A stretch of DNA of 64,000 nt from Beijerinckiaceae bacterium (GTDB lineage: Bacteria > Pseudomonadota > Alphaproteobacteria > Rhizobiales > Beijerinckiaceae): positions 13,650-77,649 of the forward strand of contig CANCSY010000001.1 in the NCBI GenBank assembly GCA_947380915.1, written 5' to 3'. Positions 27,158 to 37,161 of this stretch are shown here, piece by piece (position 1 is the first letter of the stretch; each line of letters opens with the position of its first letter). The translations under genes were made by a program, and so were the position numbers. A model generated the notes under the pieces. It saw only the letters and a list, made by a program, of their open reading frames with translations. It made no database searches and had not been told where the DNA came from.

Positions 27158-27303
27158 TGATGAAAGCCTGACCGGCGCATCCCATCAGAAAAGGCAAAGG
27201 CCAAATCGTGGTATGCGTGAGTCGATTTTTAGCACGGGAAAGCTGCCGTAAAGTCAGAGTTACGCAACAATACATTTTACATTTGCAGTCACGCCCGGGC
27301 GGC

Positions 27304-28503
27304 CTATGCCGCCTCGAAAAACCGGGCTTGCGCCTGACGGTTGCGCAATCGGGGCATGACCTCGCTGGCGAAGAGCCGCATGCTGTCCGCCGTATCCTCC
27401 ACGCCCAGATGTCCGCCCTGCGCCATGAGCAGGAGATTGCCGAGTCCGCCGACGCCATCGCTAAAGGCGCAGATCTGGTTGAAGACCTGATCTGGCGTAC
27501 CGGCGAATGCGATGCCACATTCGATGAAATCATCGAGCGAGGCTGTGGACAGCTCGACCGCCCTGCCGTTGGGCGTCATCAGGGTTCGGAAGGCGCGCGG
27601 GTTGGGCGAGCGCGCGGAACGCATGGCGGCCTCCACACTGAAATAGCCGGGCGGCTTGTTGAAGGGATCGGCCACCTGGGCATTGGTGCGCAGATAATCA
27701 GCGATCAGATCGCAACGCCGCCGCCCCTCGGCCTCATCCAGCGCAACGCCGCTCATGGCGAGATAGGCGAAGCGGTCCACCGGGACCCGCGCGCCAAGCC
27801 CCGCCGCCTGATAGCCCTGTGCATAGGCCGTGTGCAGCTTCACCGTCTCCGCGATACCGCCCATGAAGCTGGCCATCACATGGCCGCGCTGGCCGATTTC
27901 AACGGCGTTGGCGGCCGTGGCTGTCGACACCCAGATATCGGGCCGGGGCTGCTGATAGGGCCGCGGCCAGATGTTCACATTGCGATAGTGAAAGAAGTCG
28001 CCTTCGAAGTTGAACGGCCCGGTCGTCGTGGTCATGGCCTTGATGATCAGGTCATGCGCCTCCCAGAAGCGCGGCATGAGCGTGACGGCGTTGGAGTTTG
28101 CGGGCTCGACATCATAGGGAACACCCTTGATCATGCCGAATTCAAGCCGCCCTTTCGAAATGACGTCGATCATCGACATTTCTTCTGCGACCCTGATGGG
28201 ATCGGGACGATTGCCCACCGGCACGCCCAGCACCAACAATCGCGCCCGCTTCGTCACCCGCGCAAGGATGGACAGAATGACCGAGGCTGACGCGGTGAGG
28301 CAGGTGGCTGTGGAATGATGCTCATTGAGCATGATGTCGAAGCCCAATTCGTCCGCCAGAATCCACTCGTCTATATAACGATTGTAGAGCCTGTGGGCCA
28401 CATCGGGGTCGCACAACTCATTTGGAAGCGTGATGCGCAACGACGGGCGCTCGGCGCCCCAGGCGTCCGGATAGGGTTCTTCAGAGAAATGAAAAATGCG
28501 CAT
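27304..28503 (-). CDS. LLM class flavin-dependent oxidoreductase
   Basis: A 399-aa luciferase-like monooxygenase of the bacterial luciferase superfamily. It starts MRIFHFSEEPYPDAWG and contains LADELGFDIMLNEHHSTATCL, LGVPVGNRPDPIRVAEEMSM and GRLEFGMIKGV, all typical of FMNH2-dependent group C enzymes. AAGGTGAT lies before the ATG. It is 17 bases downstream of an alpha/beta hydrolase gene on the same strand, probably one operon for the breakdown of an unknown compound. Confidence 0.88.
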   Translation of the reverse strand: MRIFHFSEEPYPDAWGAERPSLRITLPNELCDPDVAHRLYNRYIDEWILADELGFDIMLNEHHSTATCLTASASVILSILARVTKRARLLVLGVPVGNRPDPIRVAEEMSMIDVISKGRLEFGMIKGVPYDVEPANSNAVTLMPRFWEAHDLIIKAMTTTTGPFNFEGDFFHYRNVNIWPRPYQQPRPDIWVSTATAANAVEIGQRGHVMASFMGGIAETVKLHTAYAQGYQAAGLGARVPVDRFAYLAMSGVALDEAEGRRRCDLIADYLRTNAQVADPFNKPPGYFSVEAAMRSARSPNPRAFRTLMTPNGRAVELSTASLDDFIECGIAFAGTPDQVFNQICAFSDGVGGLGNLLLMAQGGHLGVEDTADSMRLFASEVMPRLRNRQAQARFFEAA

Positions 28504-28520
28504 CTCGAGATCACCTTGTT

Positions 28521-29306
28521 CTAGCGATGGGCGTCCGCGAAGGAGAGGATGGCGTCAAGCACGGCTTGCGGCTGCTCGACCTGAGGCACATGAGCGGCGT
28601 CCGCGATCTGCGTGAAGATGGCGCCGGGAACATGGCTTGCAAAGGCCCGTCCATACTCTGGCGACACGATTTGATCCTGCGCGCCCCAGATGAACTGGGT
28701 CGGCGCGGAGATCCGGCGCAGGCGCGACAGGAGCCTGGGATCGTGCATGAAAGGCGACCAGCCATAACGCGCCAGGCCCTCACGCGAGCGCATGCGACGC
28801 CCCAATTCGTCATCGGAAACCTTCCTGACGTCGGCTTCGAAGATGGCGGGATCGACATAAGCGCGGGCGCGCAATTGCGGATCCGGCAGACCGAAAAAAT
28901 CCGCGATGTCGCGCGTCAAACGATCACTCACTTTGACCCCCAGCGGATCAATCAGACTGATGGAGGAAAAAGCGGCGCAAGACTTGATCGCCATCTGCGC
29001 GGCGATCCATCCGCCAAAGGAAGCGCCAACGAGAAGCACATTCGAGAGCTGCATATGATCGATGAGATCGAGATAGAGATAGGCGATGTCGTCGACGTTA
29101 GTCCACCGGCGGTTCACTGCGCCCGGGCCAAAGCCTGGAGCGGTGGGGACTATGACACGGCCTGACTGCGCCAACCTCTGGACAAACGTGCTATCGTCAG
29201 CAAACCACAAACCGGCGGAGAGATAGAGAATATCGCGTCCGCAACCCTGGACTGTGGCTGACAATCGCGAGCCGTCGACGTCAAACTCGACCAATTCCTC
29301 ACCCAT
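28521..29306 (-). CDS. alpha/beta hydrolase
   Basis: A 261-aa serine hydrolase. The nucleophile elbow is VGASFGGWIAAQ, the acid probably lies in WGAQDQIVSP, and the catalytic histidine in DAAHVPQVEQPQ. No signal peptide. The start is taken at 29306 because AAAGGGA precedes that ATG, whereas the longer frame from 29378 has no ribosome site. It is in tandem with the luciferase-like monooxygenase, and divergent from the SDR at 29495. Confidence 0.83.
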   Translation of the reverse strand: MGEELVEFDVDGSRLSATVQGCGRDILYLSAGLWFADDSTFVQRLAQSGRVIVPTAPGFGPGAVNRRWTNVDDIAYLYLDLIDHMQLSNVLLVGASFGGWIAAQMAIKSCAAFSSISLIDPLGVKVSDRLTRDIADFFGLPDPQLRARAYVDPAIFEADVRKVSDDELGRRMRSREGLARYGWSPFMHDPRLLSRLRRISAPTQFIWGAQDQIVSPEYGRAFASHVPGAIFTQIADAAHVPQVEQPQAVLDAILSFADAHR

Positions 29307-29494
29307 GGACCAATCCCTTTTTGCAGACTGCCGATCATCAACCCGCTGTCGCATCTTTTTCCAAGAGGCGTCGATCATTCATTTTTTGACTTTGCAGTCA
29401 AATCCCGTTCACAGGTTCAAGATTGCCCGGTCAGATCATGACGTCTAGTCTGGCTAAATTAGCGCCCAGACTGATCCAACCGGGAGGAACCAGA

Positions 29495-30274
29495 ATGACC
29501 ACAGATGGCATTGCGCGCGATGGCCTCAGGACGGGCGATGTCGCCATCGTCACAGGCGGCGGCGGCGGCTTTGGCAGGGCCTTTTGTCTGCGCCTTTCGA
29601 AAATGGGCGCACGCATCGCCATATGGGACATCGATGACAAGGAAGGCGCGGAAACACTGCGCCAGGTGACGGAAATGGGCGGCGAGGCGACTTTCGTCCA
29701 TGTCGATCTGTCCGATGCGGAATCAATAGCGCGCGCCTCGCAGATGACGCTCGCCACAATGGGCGCGCCCTATTGCATCATCAACAACGCCAGTGTTTTT
29801 CCGCGCGGCGAGGTGATCGAACTCTCGCTCGCCCAATGGGAATTGACGCTCAAGGTCAACATCACCGCGCCCTTTCTCATCGCGAGGACCTTTGGCCCCC
29901 TGATGATCGAACAGGGGCGAGGCGTGGTCATCAATCTGGCGTCCGGGCGCGCCATTGAAGGCGCAGCGAAAGGCGCCAACTACGCCTGCACGAAAGCGGC
30001 GATCCTTTCGCTGACGAAATCGCTGGCTCTGGAATGGGCGCGGCACGGGATCAGGGTGAACGCCATCATTCCCGGCCAATCATTGACCGCCATGCCGCTG
30101 GTGGCTACGACGGAGGCCGCCATGCACGCTCAGGCCCGCACACGCAACCCCATGGGCCGTATCGGCTATCCCGAAGATGTCGCTGGCCTAGCCGCTTATC
30201 TGGTGAGCGCGGACGCCGCCTATATGACGGGCCAGGGCATCGCCATCAATGGCGGCTCGGTGATGATCCCATAG
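29495..30274 (+). CDS. SDR family oxidoreductase
   Basis: A 259-aa classical SDR: cofactor motif TGGGGGFGRAFCLRL, NNAS motif (CIINNASVFPRG), and active-site region NLASGRAIEGAAKGANYACTKAA, in which the Tyr and Lys of YxxxK are kept (YACTK). GGGAGG precedes the ATG at 29495. Likely dehydrogenation or reduction of an alcohol or ketone in the same local pathway as the divergent hydrolase and monooxygenase. It is convergent with the enoyl-CoA hydratase gene. Confidence 0.87.
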   Translation: MTTDGIARDGLRTGDVAIVTGGGGGFGRAFCLRLSKMGARIAIWDIDDKEGAETLRQVTEMGGEATFVHVDLSDAESIARASQMTLATMGAPYCIINNASVFPRGEVIELSLAQWELTLKVNITAPFLIARTFGPLMIEQGRGVVINLASGRAIEGAAKGANYACTKAAILSLTKSLALEWARHGIRVNAIIPGQSLTAMPLVATTEAAMHAQARTRNPMGRIGYPEDVAGLAAYLVSADAAYMTGQGIAINGGSVMIP

Positions 30275-30360
30275 CAGCTCAATGGATGGCCTGAACGCCA
30301 TCCACCAACATCGTTGCGCCCGTCACCAAGGAACGCGCGTCGATTTCATCGCGAAACGGT

Positions 30361-31206
30361 TCAGACGTCCTCGCGTTTGAAATCGAGATTGGGGCCGCCC
30401 TTCTGGCTCTTGAGATAGGCGCCGACATCGCCGAGCGGATCCATGGCGCGGCGCAAACGCTGGCCCACCAACTGGTCAAGCTGAATGGCCTGGGAAAGCG
30501 TGAGGTCGCGCCCCATCTGGGCGGTGATCTTGTGATGCTCCAGCGGCGCCAGATGACGCGAACCAATTTCGCGGGCGATCTTGGTGGTCTCGGCTTCAAG
30601 GCTCGCGGCGGGCATGGTCATGGATACGATGCCCAGCTGATCCGCCTCGACGCCCGTAAGATTGCGGCCCACCAGCGCAATGAAGGAGAGCTTCTTCATG
30701 GGTACGCCGCCATGCAGCAGGGTCGAGGTGACCAACTGGCCAAAGCTGCCGCGCAAGATTTCGGGCATGCCAAGCTGCGCATCCTCCGCCGCAAAGACGA
30801 GATCATGGCAATTCATGATGCCCAGCGCGCCACCGAGGCAATAGCCATGGACCTGGGCGATCATGATGCGGGGGAAGCCGCGCAGTGCCTCCGCCAGCTG
30901 AATCGTGGGCGTCGGGCGATCCCAATCCAGCAAGGGTCCATCGCTGACGCTTTTCAGAAAATTCAGGTCGAGCCCGGAAGAAAAGCAAGGCCCGGCGCCG
31001 CGCGTGATGACGGCCTTGATCTGCTTGTCGGCTCGCACGATTTCCAGCGACTGCATGAAGGCCTCGCACATGGCCTCATTCCAGCAATTGCGTTTTTCCG
31101 GACGGTTGAGGGTGATGCGCGCGACGCCTGCATCTTCCAGCCGGTCGAGAATCAGCTCCGGCCACGTCTTGATATTGATCCAGTTGTCAGCTGCGCCAGT
31201 GGACAT
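30361..31206 (-). CDS. enoyl-CoA hydratase/isomerase family protein
   Basis: A 281-aa crotonase-fold protein. It has the CoA-binding and oxyanion-hole segments ITLNRPEKRNCWNEAM and ITRGAGPCFSSGLDLNFL, and the second one AQVHGYCLGGALGI. The usual second catalytic Glu region reads MPEILRGSFGQLVT, so an acidic residue is present but the exact reaction (hydration, isomerisation or ring cleavage) is not clear. The start ATG at 31206 begins the domain. It is divergent from a TctC gene, the common pairing in this window of binding protein with catabolic enzyme. Confidence 0.83.
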   Translation of the reverse strand: MSTGAADNWINIKTWPELILDRLEDAGVARITLNRPEKRNCWNEAMCEAFMQSLEIVRADKQIKAVITRGAGPCFSSGLDLNFLKSVSDGPLLDWDRPTPTIQLAEALRGFPRIMIAQVHGYCLGGALGIMNCHDLVFAAEDAQLGMPEILRGSFGQLVTSTLLHGGVPMKKLSFIALVGRNLTGVEADQLGIVSMTMPAASLEAETTKIAREIGSRHLAPLEHHKITAQMGRDLTLSQAIQLDQLVGQRLRRAMDPLGDVGAYLKSQKGGPNLDFKREDV

Positions 31207-31417
31207 ATGTTCCTCCCGTTTGTTCCGCGCATCAAAGCCAAGACAACCTCGCCCGTCAATGGCGCGACCAGGAAAAGCGCAGCAGGGCCTCACAGCTTGT
31301 TGCTTCAGCCGCCACACAGCCGCCTTGCCTCCCGCCAATCTTGTCGCCATTATCATCCCAAATGATGATCGGACGCGCGGGAAACTGCGCAGCCGACGCG
31401 GACAACGAGGAAACGAC

Positions 31418-32476
31418 ATGAAAAAGCACTCTGCGGCGCTGCTCAGCCTGATGGCGGCCTTGCCCGTGACCCCTTTGGCGGCGGATCCCATCGCCGACTT
31501 CTACAAGGGCAAGCAGATGCAATTCATCATCCGCACGCCGCCGGGCGGGGATTATGATTCCTATTCACGCCTGCTGGCCCGTCATATGGGGCGCCACATC
31601 CCGGGTAGCCCCACGATTTCGCCGATCAACATGCCCGGCGGCGGCGGCATCATCGCAGCCAACCATGTCGGCCAGGTAGCCCCCAAGGACGGCACGATCC
31701 TGACCATGGTCAGCCAGGGGTTGCCCATCGACCAGGCGCTGCAGCTCAATCCGAGTCTTCGCGTCGACATGCGCAACTTCAACTGGGTCGGAAATCTCGT
31801 CAACGCCAATCAATTGCTGGTGGTCTGGCACACATCCAAGGTCAAGACGCTGGAGCAGGCCAAGGTGACGGAGACGCTGATCGGCTCCACCGGCGCGGGC
31901 TCCGTCTCGGTGCAACTGCCAGCCTTCTACAACAACATCCTGGGTACGAAATTCAAGATCATCCTGGGCTATCAGGGCGGGCAGGAAGTCGATCTCGCCA
32001 TGGAGCGCGGCGAGGTCGATGGGCGCGGCACCAATACCTATACGGGCTACCAGACCTCCAAACCTCAATATCTCAGCAACAAGCTCATCATCCCCCTCAT
32101 TCAGGTCGGCCTCGAGCGTGAGCCGGAATTGCCAGACACCCCACTGCTGCTCGAACAGCCCGTGAAGGCGGAGGACAAGCCCTTGCTGGAATTCATGTCC
32201 AAGGCGATCACCGTGGGACGGCCGGTGGCGACGACGCCGGGCGTACCTGCGGATCGGGTGGCTGCCCTGCGCAAGGCTTTCATGGATACCCTCAAGGATC
32301 CCGAATTCATCGCCGAGGCCAAACAGCAGAATGCGGAAGTGCGGCCCATGACCGGACAGGTTCTCGAGACAACCATCCGCGAACTGATCGAGGCCCCGCA
32401 AGCGGTGCGCGACCGGGTGAAGATCGCCTTGCAACCCAAGGCCAGCGACACATTGGAGTCAGCGCCCAATCGGTAG
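31418..32476 (+). CDS. TctC/Bug family periplasmic binding protein 2
   Basis: A 352-aa receptor with a signal peptide (cleaved near PLAADP). Typical features: DFYKGKQMQFIIRTPPGGDYD, INMPGGGGIIAANHV and DLAMERGEVDGRG. It is closely related to the protein at 39549-40634, with long shared stretches, so these two are a paralogous pair in opposite orientation. The ligand is unknown; TctAB partners are absent from the window. It is followed by a perfect palindrome and a terminator. Confidence 0.9.
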   Translation: MKKHSAALLSLMAALPVTPLAADPIADFYKGKQMQFIIRTPPGGDYDSYSRLLARHMGRHIPGSPTISPINMPGGGGIIAANHVGQVAPKDGTILTMVSQGLPIDQALQLNPSLRVDMRNFNWVGNLVNANQLLVVWHTSKVKTLEQAKVTETLIGSTGAGSVSVQLPAFYNNILGTKFKIILGYQGGQEVDLAMERGEVDGRGTNTYTGYQTSKPQYLSNKLIIPLIQVGLEREPELPDTPLLLEQPVKAEDKPLLEFMSKAITVGRPVATTPGVPADRVAALRKAFMDTLKDPEFIAEAKQQNAEVRPMTGQVLETTIRELIEAPQAVRDRVKIALQPKASDTLESAPNR

Positions 32477-32477
32477 T

Positions 32478-32497
32478 CGCCAGAGGCGCCTCTGGCG
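32478..32497. repeat. 20-base perfect palindrome after the TctC stop codon
   Basis: CGCCAGAGGCGCCTCTGGCG is its own reverse complement and begins two bases after the stop codon. It could be a hairpin with no loop, a protein-binding site, or part of the transcription-end region. Confidence 0.6.
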
Positions 32498-32509
32498 CTG
32501 CGCCAAAAA

Positions 32510-32537
32510 CATTCTCCCCGCCTGAGCGGGGAGAATG
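32510..32537 (-). terminator. bidirectional-type terminator between convergent genes
   Basis: A perfect 12-bp stem (CATTCTCCCCGC and GCGGGGAGAATG) with a 4-base loop lies between the TctC and cytochrome genes. On the minus strand it is followed by a run of five T, so it mainly ends the cytochrome gene transcript; it may also stop the plus-strand one. Confidence 0.85.
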
Positions 32538-32545
32538 ATTCGTTC

Positions 32546-34693
32546 TCACTTGGCCAGCGGATCCGGCCGGAGCTGGAAATGGGCGGCGAATGGCCTGGTG
32601 CCCTTTCCGCCTTCCATATGCCAGGGAACGCGGTCGCCATTGGCGGCCCAAAGGCCCCTGCCCTTCCAACCCGCATTGGGATCGTCGATGCGCCCATCAA
32701 AGCCCTTGGCGTAGAAGCCGAGCGGATAGGGAACCCGCAGCGACACCATCTTGCCATCCTTGCCCAGCGCCACAAGGCCATCCCCCAGATTGGCGGTGGA
32801 CATGGGCACATCCTCGCCCATGCCCAAGATGTTGTGCTGATCGACCCACGAATAATAGCTGGATTCAGCGCTGTTCTCGCCAACGCCTTTGAAACCGGGA
32901 CCGGGATATTGATAGAAGGTCCAGCCCTCCGGGCAATGGTCGCCCGTGGCCTTGGGGCCATTGAGAGGTCCCTTGCATTTGCGACGGTCAAACGCGCCCA
33001 GATGGCCGCTGGCCAGCGAGGCCCAGACCACACCCTGCTTGTCGATATCGCCGCCGCGCGGCCCGAAGCCCGGAAGCGGCACATTATAGACTTCGGTGAT
33101 CGCGGTATGGGTCGGATCAGAGCCCGGGACAACACGCGCGACAGCTCCGGGGAAGCCGCGGAACGTGCCCCAGATGGAACCGTCCACGGGGCTTGGCATC
33201 ACGCCATAGAAATTGCCGTTGATGCGCTTGTCCTTGCCTTCCACGACAGGCTGGTTGGGCTCCACATATTCGCCGCGCTTGCCATCGCCGCTGGTGTCGA
33301 GCACGAAGGGCGTCCAACCCTGGGCGCGCTTGATGTCGCCGGTTTCGTCCAGCAACTTGGTGTTGATCCAGGCCGCCACGTTTTGCGAGCCGGACATCCA
33401 GACGGTTTCGTTGGCGTCGAAGCCAAACTGCAAGTGATGCGAACCAAAGCAGGTCTGATAGGCCTCGTATTTATTCGTCGCAGGATCATACATGGTCACG
33501 CGGCGGTTGGTGCGGTCGATCGGGAAGACTTTTGCCGAGGGATGATCGCCGCCCTTCTTGCACCAGTCCGGATTTTCCGGGACATGCCCGGTCGCAGCCA
33601 ACCACAGGCGACCTTTGCGATCAAACATGGAATTGTGGTTGTTGGCCTTGCTGTCCCAGATGTCCTCGTCACCCCAGTAGGCGGAGGGTTGCAGGATATG
33701 AACCGAACCCGCATTGCCCGGCCCAAGAGCCAGCGGCATCTCAGCCGTAACGGGCAGTTTGTAATTGGACGCCACATTCTTCACGGGATCAAGAATCGGC
33801 ATGTCGTTGCCGGCATGCTCGCTTTGACCATAGAGCGGGCCATATGCATTGACCGTAGGATAACGCTTGTCCGACGAAATCAGATCGTGAAGGTATTTCT
33901 TTTCATTGTGCCAATCACGCAGCGTCACGACAATATTGCGCTCGACGCCCTGGGGGCGCGCGGGCTTGGCGTGGGGCAGTTCCCCATTGGCGACGCGCTG
34001 CGTCCAGTCGCCCAGATATTTGAGCGGCACGGAATTGAGCTCACCCGCAATCAGGTTCACCATGCTCTCGCCAGCCTGGCCAGCCTGGATGCGCCGCATC
34101 CAGGCGTCTTCATGGCTGGCGAATTCACCGAAGGCTTTGGGAATGGTGCGCGTGGAAAGCTGGCCCAACTGATGGCAGCCGACGCAGCCATTGTTCTTCA
34201 TGATGTTGAGATAGCCGTTTTGCGTGATGTTCTTGGGGATGTCCGAGGATCCGCCGAATTGATTGGCCTCCGGGATTTTCATCATGGAGTACCAATAGAT
34301 CGCCGGATAATATTTCGCGGCGTCAGCTTCGCTTGGCGCCACCACCGCGCTGTGATTGATGATCTTGCCCGGCTCGCTCTTCACCTTTGCCGAATCAACA
34401 AGGCCATAGCCGCGCACCCACACATCATAATTCGCCTTCGGCAAATCCGGGATCACATAGCGCCCCTGATCGTCGGTGACGACGCTGCGGATGAAGCGCA
34501 CCCCAAGCTCGCGGGTCTCGGCGATGACCCAAACGCCCGCTTCTGGCCCGTTGGCGCTGGTGACCACACCACCGATGTCATCATTGTCGATGGCGGGCGG
34601 TTGAGGCGCCTGCGCCATGAGCGGCGACGCCCAAAGCAGTGCTGCCGTGGAGATAGACGCCGCAAGACGGCGCAGTGCGATTGGACGCGTCAT
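32546..34693 (-). CDS. periplasmic c-type cytochrome with carboxypeptidase-regulatory-like and propeller-like regions
   Basis: A 715-aa exported protein. After a signal peptide (cleaved near PLMAQAP), residues about 35-110 form a carboxypeptidase-regulatory-like (Ig-like) domain (GGVVTSANGPEAGVWVIAET). A single haem-c site CVGCH follows at about 170. The last 450 residues hold repeated WANG/WASL-type segments resembling virginiamycin-B-lyase-like beta-propellers. It may oxidise an organic substrate and pass electrons to the respiratory chain. The real reaction is unknown. It ends at a strong terminator. Confidence 0.8.
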   Translation of the reverse strand: MTRPIALRRLAASISTAALLWASPLMAQAPQPPAIDNDDIGGVVTSANGPEAGVWVIAETRELGVRFIRSVVTDDQGRYVIPDLPKANYDVWVRGYGLVDSAKVKSEPGKIINHSAVVAPSEADAAKYYPAIYWYSMMKIPEANQFGGSSDIPKNITQNGYLNIMKNNGCVGCHQLGQLSTRTIPKAFGEFASHEDAWMRRIQAGQAGESMVNLIAGELNSVPLKYLGDWTQRVANGELPHAKPARPQGVERNIVVTLRDWHNEKKYLHDLISSDKRYPTVNAYGPLYGQSEHAGNDMPILDPVKNVASNYKLPVTAEMPLALGPGNAGSVHILQPSAYWGDEDIWDSKANNHNSMFDRKGRLWLAATGHVPENPDWCKKGGDHPSAKVFPIDRTNRRVTMYDPATNKYEAYQTCFGSHHLQFGFDANETVWMSGSQNVAAWINTKLLDETGDIKRAQGWTPFVLDTSGDGKRGEYVEPNQPVVEGKDKRINGNFYGVMPSPVDGSIWGTFRGFPGAVARVVPGSDPTHTAITEVYNVPLPGFGPRGGDIDKQGVVWASLASGHLGAFDRRKCKGPLNGPKATGDHCPEGWTFYQYPGPGFKGVGENSAESSYYSWVDQHNILGMGEDVPMSTANLGDGLVALGKDGKMVSLRVPYPLGFYAKGFDGRIDDPNAGWKGRGLWAANGDRVPWHMEGGKGTRPFAAHFQLRPDPLAK

Positions 34694-35006
34694 GAATCCC
34701 TCCCAGGATCAGGCTGTTTTCGACAGGCCTGAGCCCGCGGATGCTACACGATAGCACTTGATTGCCAAGCACTAAAAGACATGCAGGCTGGCGGCGATCA
34801 AGGACGTGAAAGAACATGCAAGGGAAAAACCGGACACAATGAACGCAAAGCAAAGAAATTGTTTTCTAATTTAATAGATAAATAATACGTAAGAATGAAG
34901 TAAAAAAACAATATTTTAAGATAAAAAATAAATACATTGAAAAAAATCTATTCTGCGGCAAGCTTCATCATGCCTGAGCTCTCCACCCCGTCGGATTGCG
35001 ACGCAA
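34694..35006. other. intergenic region with an AT-rich core
   Basis: About 310 bases upstream of the cytochrome gene and downstream of the hybrid kinase gene. The segment from about 34850 to 34960 is almost all A and T, very unlike the rest of the window. The promoter of the cytochrome gene must lie here. No coding frame is credible. Confidence 0.55.
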
Positions 35007-36833
35007 TCAAGTCTGGATCAGCCCCTGCACCTTCTCGGAAAAGGATCTGATATTGAAGGGTTTGGTCATGATGGCCATCCCTTCCTCCATCTGCTCCCCT
35101 CCAAGCACCGTCTGCTCGGCATAACCAGTCACGAAGAGAACCTTGAGTTTCGGGCGGTGCTCGCGCGCGGCGTCAGCAAGTTGACGCCCATTCATGCCAC
35201 CCGGCAGACCAACATCTGTCAAAAGCAGATCAATCCGCTCGGCTGAGCGAACATGATGGAGAGCGAGTTGAGCAGTCTCGGCTTCAAGCACCGTATAACC
35301 GTTATCAGTCAGAATTTCAGCCATCACCAACCGAACGGCGGGCTCATCCTCCACCAGCAAGACCACGACGCCAGCTTTGACCTGCTTAAGACTGGTTGTC
35401 ATCTCCTTGATCGCCAGCCCGACTTCCTGACCGAGATAGCGAGGCAAATAGATCGCAACGGTGGTCCCATGTCCCTCTGAACTACGTAACAGGACATGAC
35501 CGCCCGATTGCTGAACAAAACCATAAATCATCGATAAGCCAAGACCCGTTCCCTTGCCTATAGGCTTCGTCGTGAAGAACGGATCGAAGGCGCGTTCTAT
35601 GACGGCGGGCGGCATGCCTATGCCGCTGTCTATGACAAAGAGGGCGACATATTCGCCGTTGGGAACCCGCCCGGAAAGATTATCGATTTGCGATCCACGC
35701 CAGTCAGCCAAAACACAATTCGATGTTTCAATGAGTATATGACCACCTTCCGGCATGGCGTCGCGGGCGTTTATGATCAGATTCAGCAATGCATTTTCAA
35801 GCTGGTTGGGATCGCACAATGTGGACCATAAATTATTGGCGAGGGAAGTCTTTATCTCTATGGAGGGTCCAACCGTCCGGCAGAACATATCCCGCATGCC
35901 TTCGATGAGGCTATTGACCGCCGTTGGCTTTGGATCGAGGGTCTGGCGACGGGAAAATGCGAGAAGTCGATGGGTCAGGGCCGCTGCGCGCTCAACCGAG
36001 GTCATTGCGGCGTCCATATAGCGGCCAATCTCGGCTGTACGCCCCTGGCTGACGCGCATGCTCATCAACTGCAGGCTGCCGGAAATGCCCGCGAGCAGAT
36101 TATTGAAGTCATGCGCCAGGCCCCCGGTTAATTGCCCAACAGCTTCCATCTTCAATGATTGACGCAAGGCCTCTTCCACCCTGCCCCGTTCCTCCGCCTC
36201 GGCCTTGAGACGGTCGTTGGCCTCCGTCAATTCCTGTGTCCTCTGCGCGACAGTATCCTGCAAGACGACGCGCAGCCGTTCTTCATTTTCGCGGCCTTGC
36301 TGTGTCACCCGAATGCGATCCACAGCGGCGGCCAGAAGATTGGCGTAACTTCTCAAGAATAGCGTGTCCGACTCGGTGAATTCACGCGGCACGCGACTAT
36401 CGATCTGGAGAACTCCGAAGGGTGGGCGATCATGCCCACCGATGATGATGACATTGGCGACGGCTCTCACCCCGTTATCGATCAGGAACTGCGGATATCT
36501 GAACCGCGTCTCTTTTGCGATATCGGGAGAAATCATCGGCTCCCCGGTGCGCAGGCAATGGCCCTCGGACGTGTCTTCGGCAGCCGTGATGGTTGCGACG
36601 CCAACTACGCCTGACGCCCAACCCACGCCCGCGCGCACAAGCATGGTCTCGCCGTCTTCCTGAAGCTGGACAACCTTGGCCAGATCCGTTCCGAGGGCTT
36701 CTCCAGCAAGGCGACAGGCCTCAGTCAGGATCTGGTCAAGGTCATCGGATTTAAGCGCCAGTTCCCCAAAGCGCGCGAAGACGGTCTGAAGCTTCAGCGC
36801 GCCGTCTGCATATGGAGTTCCCGAGTCAGCCAT
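35007..36833 (-). CDS. GAF-domain hybrid histidine kinase with C-terminal receiver
   Basis: A 608-aa cytoplasmic protein with no transmembrane helix. Residues about 15-175 form a GAF sensor domain ([27 protein letters not shown]). A coiled coil leads to the kinase: H-box [15 protein letters not shown]-box [15 protein letters not shown], and G-box [14 protein letters not shown]. At the C terminus is a receiver ([12 protein letters not shown], acceptor Asp in [13 protein letters not shown], Lys in IMTKPF). It is the HWE/NtrB-like hybrid architecture that usually phosphorelays to a separate protein. The second channel module lies directly upstream on the same strand, 328 bases away. Confidence 0.9.
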   Translation of the reverse strand: MADSGTPYADGALKLQTVFARFGELALKSDDLDQILTEACRLAGEALGTDLAKVVQLQEDGETMLVRAGVGWASGVVGVATITAAEDTSEGHCLRTGEPMISPDIAKETRFRYPQFLIDNGVRAVANVIIIGGHDRPPFGVLQIDSRVPREFTESDTLFLRSYANLLAAAVDRIRVTQQGRENEERLRVVLQDTVAQRTQELTEANDRLKAEAEERGRVEEALRQSLKMEAVGQLTGGLAHDFNNLLAGISGSLQLMSMRVSQGRTAEIGRYMDAAMTSVERAAALTHRLLAFSRRQTLDPKPTAVNSLIEGMRDMFCRTVGPSIEIKTSLANNLWSTLCDPNQLENALLNLIINARDAMPEGGHILIETSNCVLADWRGSQIDNLSGRVPNGEYVALFVIDSGIGMPPAVIERAFDPFFTTKPIGKGTGLGLSMIYGFVQQSGGHVLLRSSEGHGTTVAIYLPRYLGQEVGLAIKEMTTSLKQVKAGVVVLLVEDEPAVRLVMAEILTDNGYTVLEAETAQLALHHVRSAERIDLLLTDVGLPGGMNGRQLADAAREHRPKLKVLFVTGYAEQTVLGGEQMEEGMAIMTKPFNIRSFSEKVQGLIQT

Positions 36834-37161
36834 GTTTCCGACTATTGAAATCTTTCGGCGCCAATTGAATAAGTGCGCTCATACCATTTGGTTCCGGCCT
36901 TGCCTGTAGACGGGCCATTAGCTGGAAACAGCAAAGCTATTGCGCGCAACCAGACGAAGCCGCGACAGCATGGGCGGAGGCGATGGCCGGATCTAGTTGA
37001 TCGAGGTCGCAGAGGCCTGTGTTCGATCAGATGACGCAGAAGCAGCGCATGTGGTTGCAGTAACAAGCCGCTGCGGCGCACCCTGACTTGCAACTGAGAT
37101 CTGCATGGGGTGACTCGCTGCGGTCACCCCTCTGAATCAACTCAGGTTAAACCTCACGCCG
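36834..37161. other. intergenic region between hybrid kinase and channel copy B
   Basis: About 330 bases with no gene I can support. A hairpin is present at 37107-37130. The region may hold the end of the channel transcript and the promoter of the kinase gene. Confidence 0.5.
37107..37130 (-). terminator. possible terminator downstream of channel copy B
   Basis: An 8-bp stem (GGGGTGAC and GTCACCCC) with an 8-base loop lies about 30 bases past the channel stop codon. A T-run is lacking, so this is weaker than the terminator of copy A. Confidence 0.4.

Noticed and set aside
32579..34732. 717-aa open frame on the plus strand, antisense to the cytochrome gene
   Set aside because: In GC-rich DNA the complement of a real gene often stays open. 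Its product lacks any domain, and the opposite strand has a clear signal peptide, haem site and conserved segments.
36842..37093. 83-aa open frame between the hybrid kinase and the channel
   Set aside because: Arg/Leu-rich low-complexity product without support.
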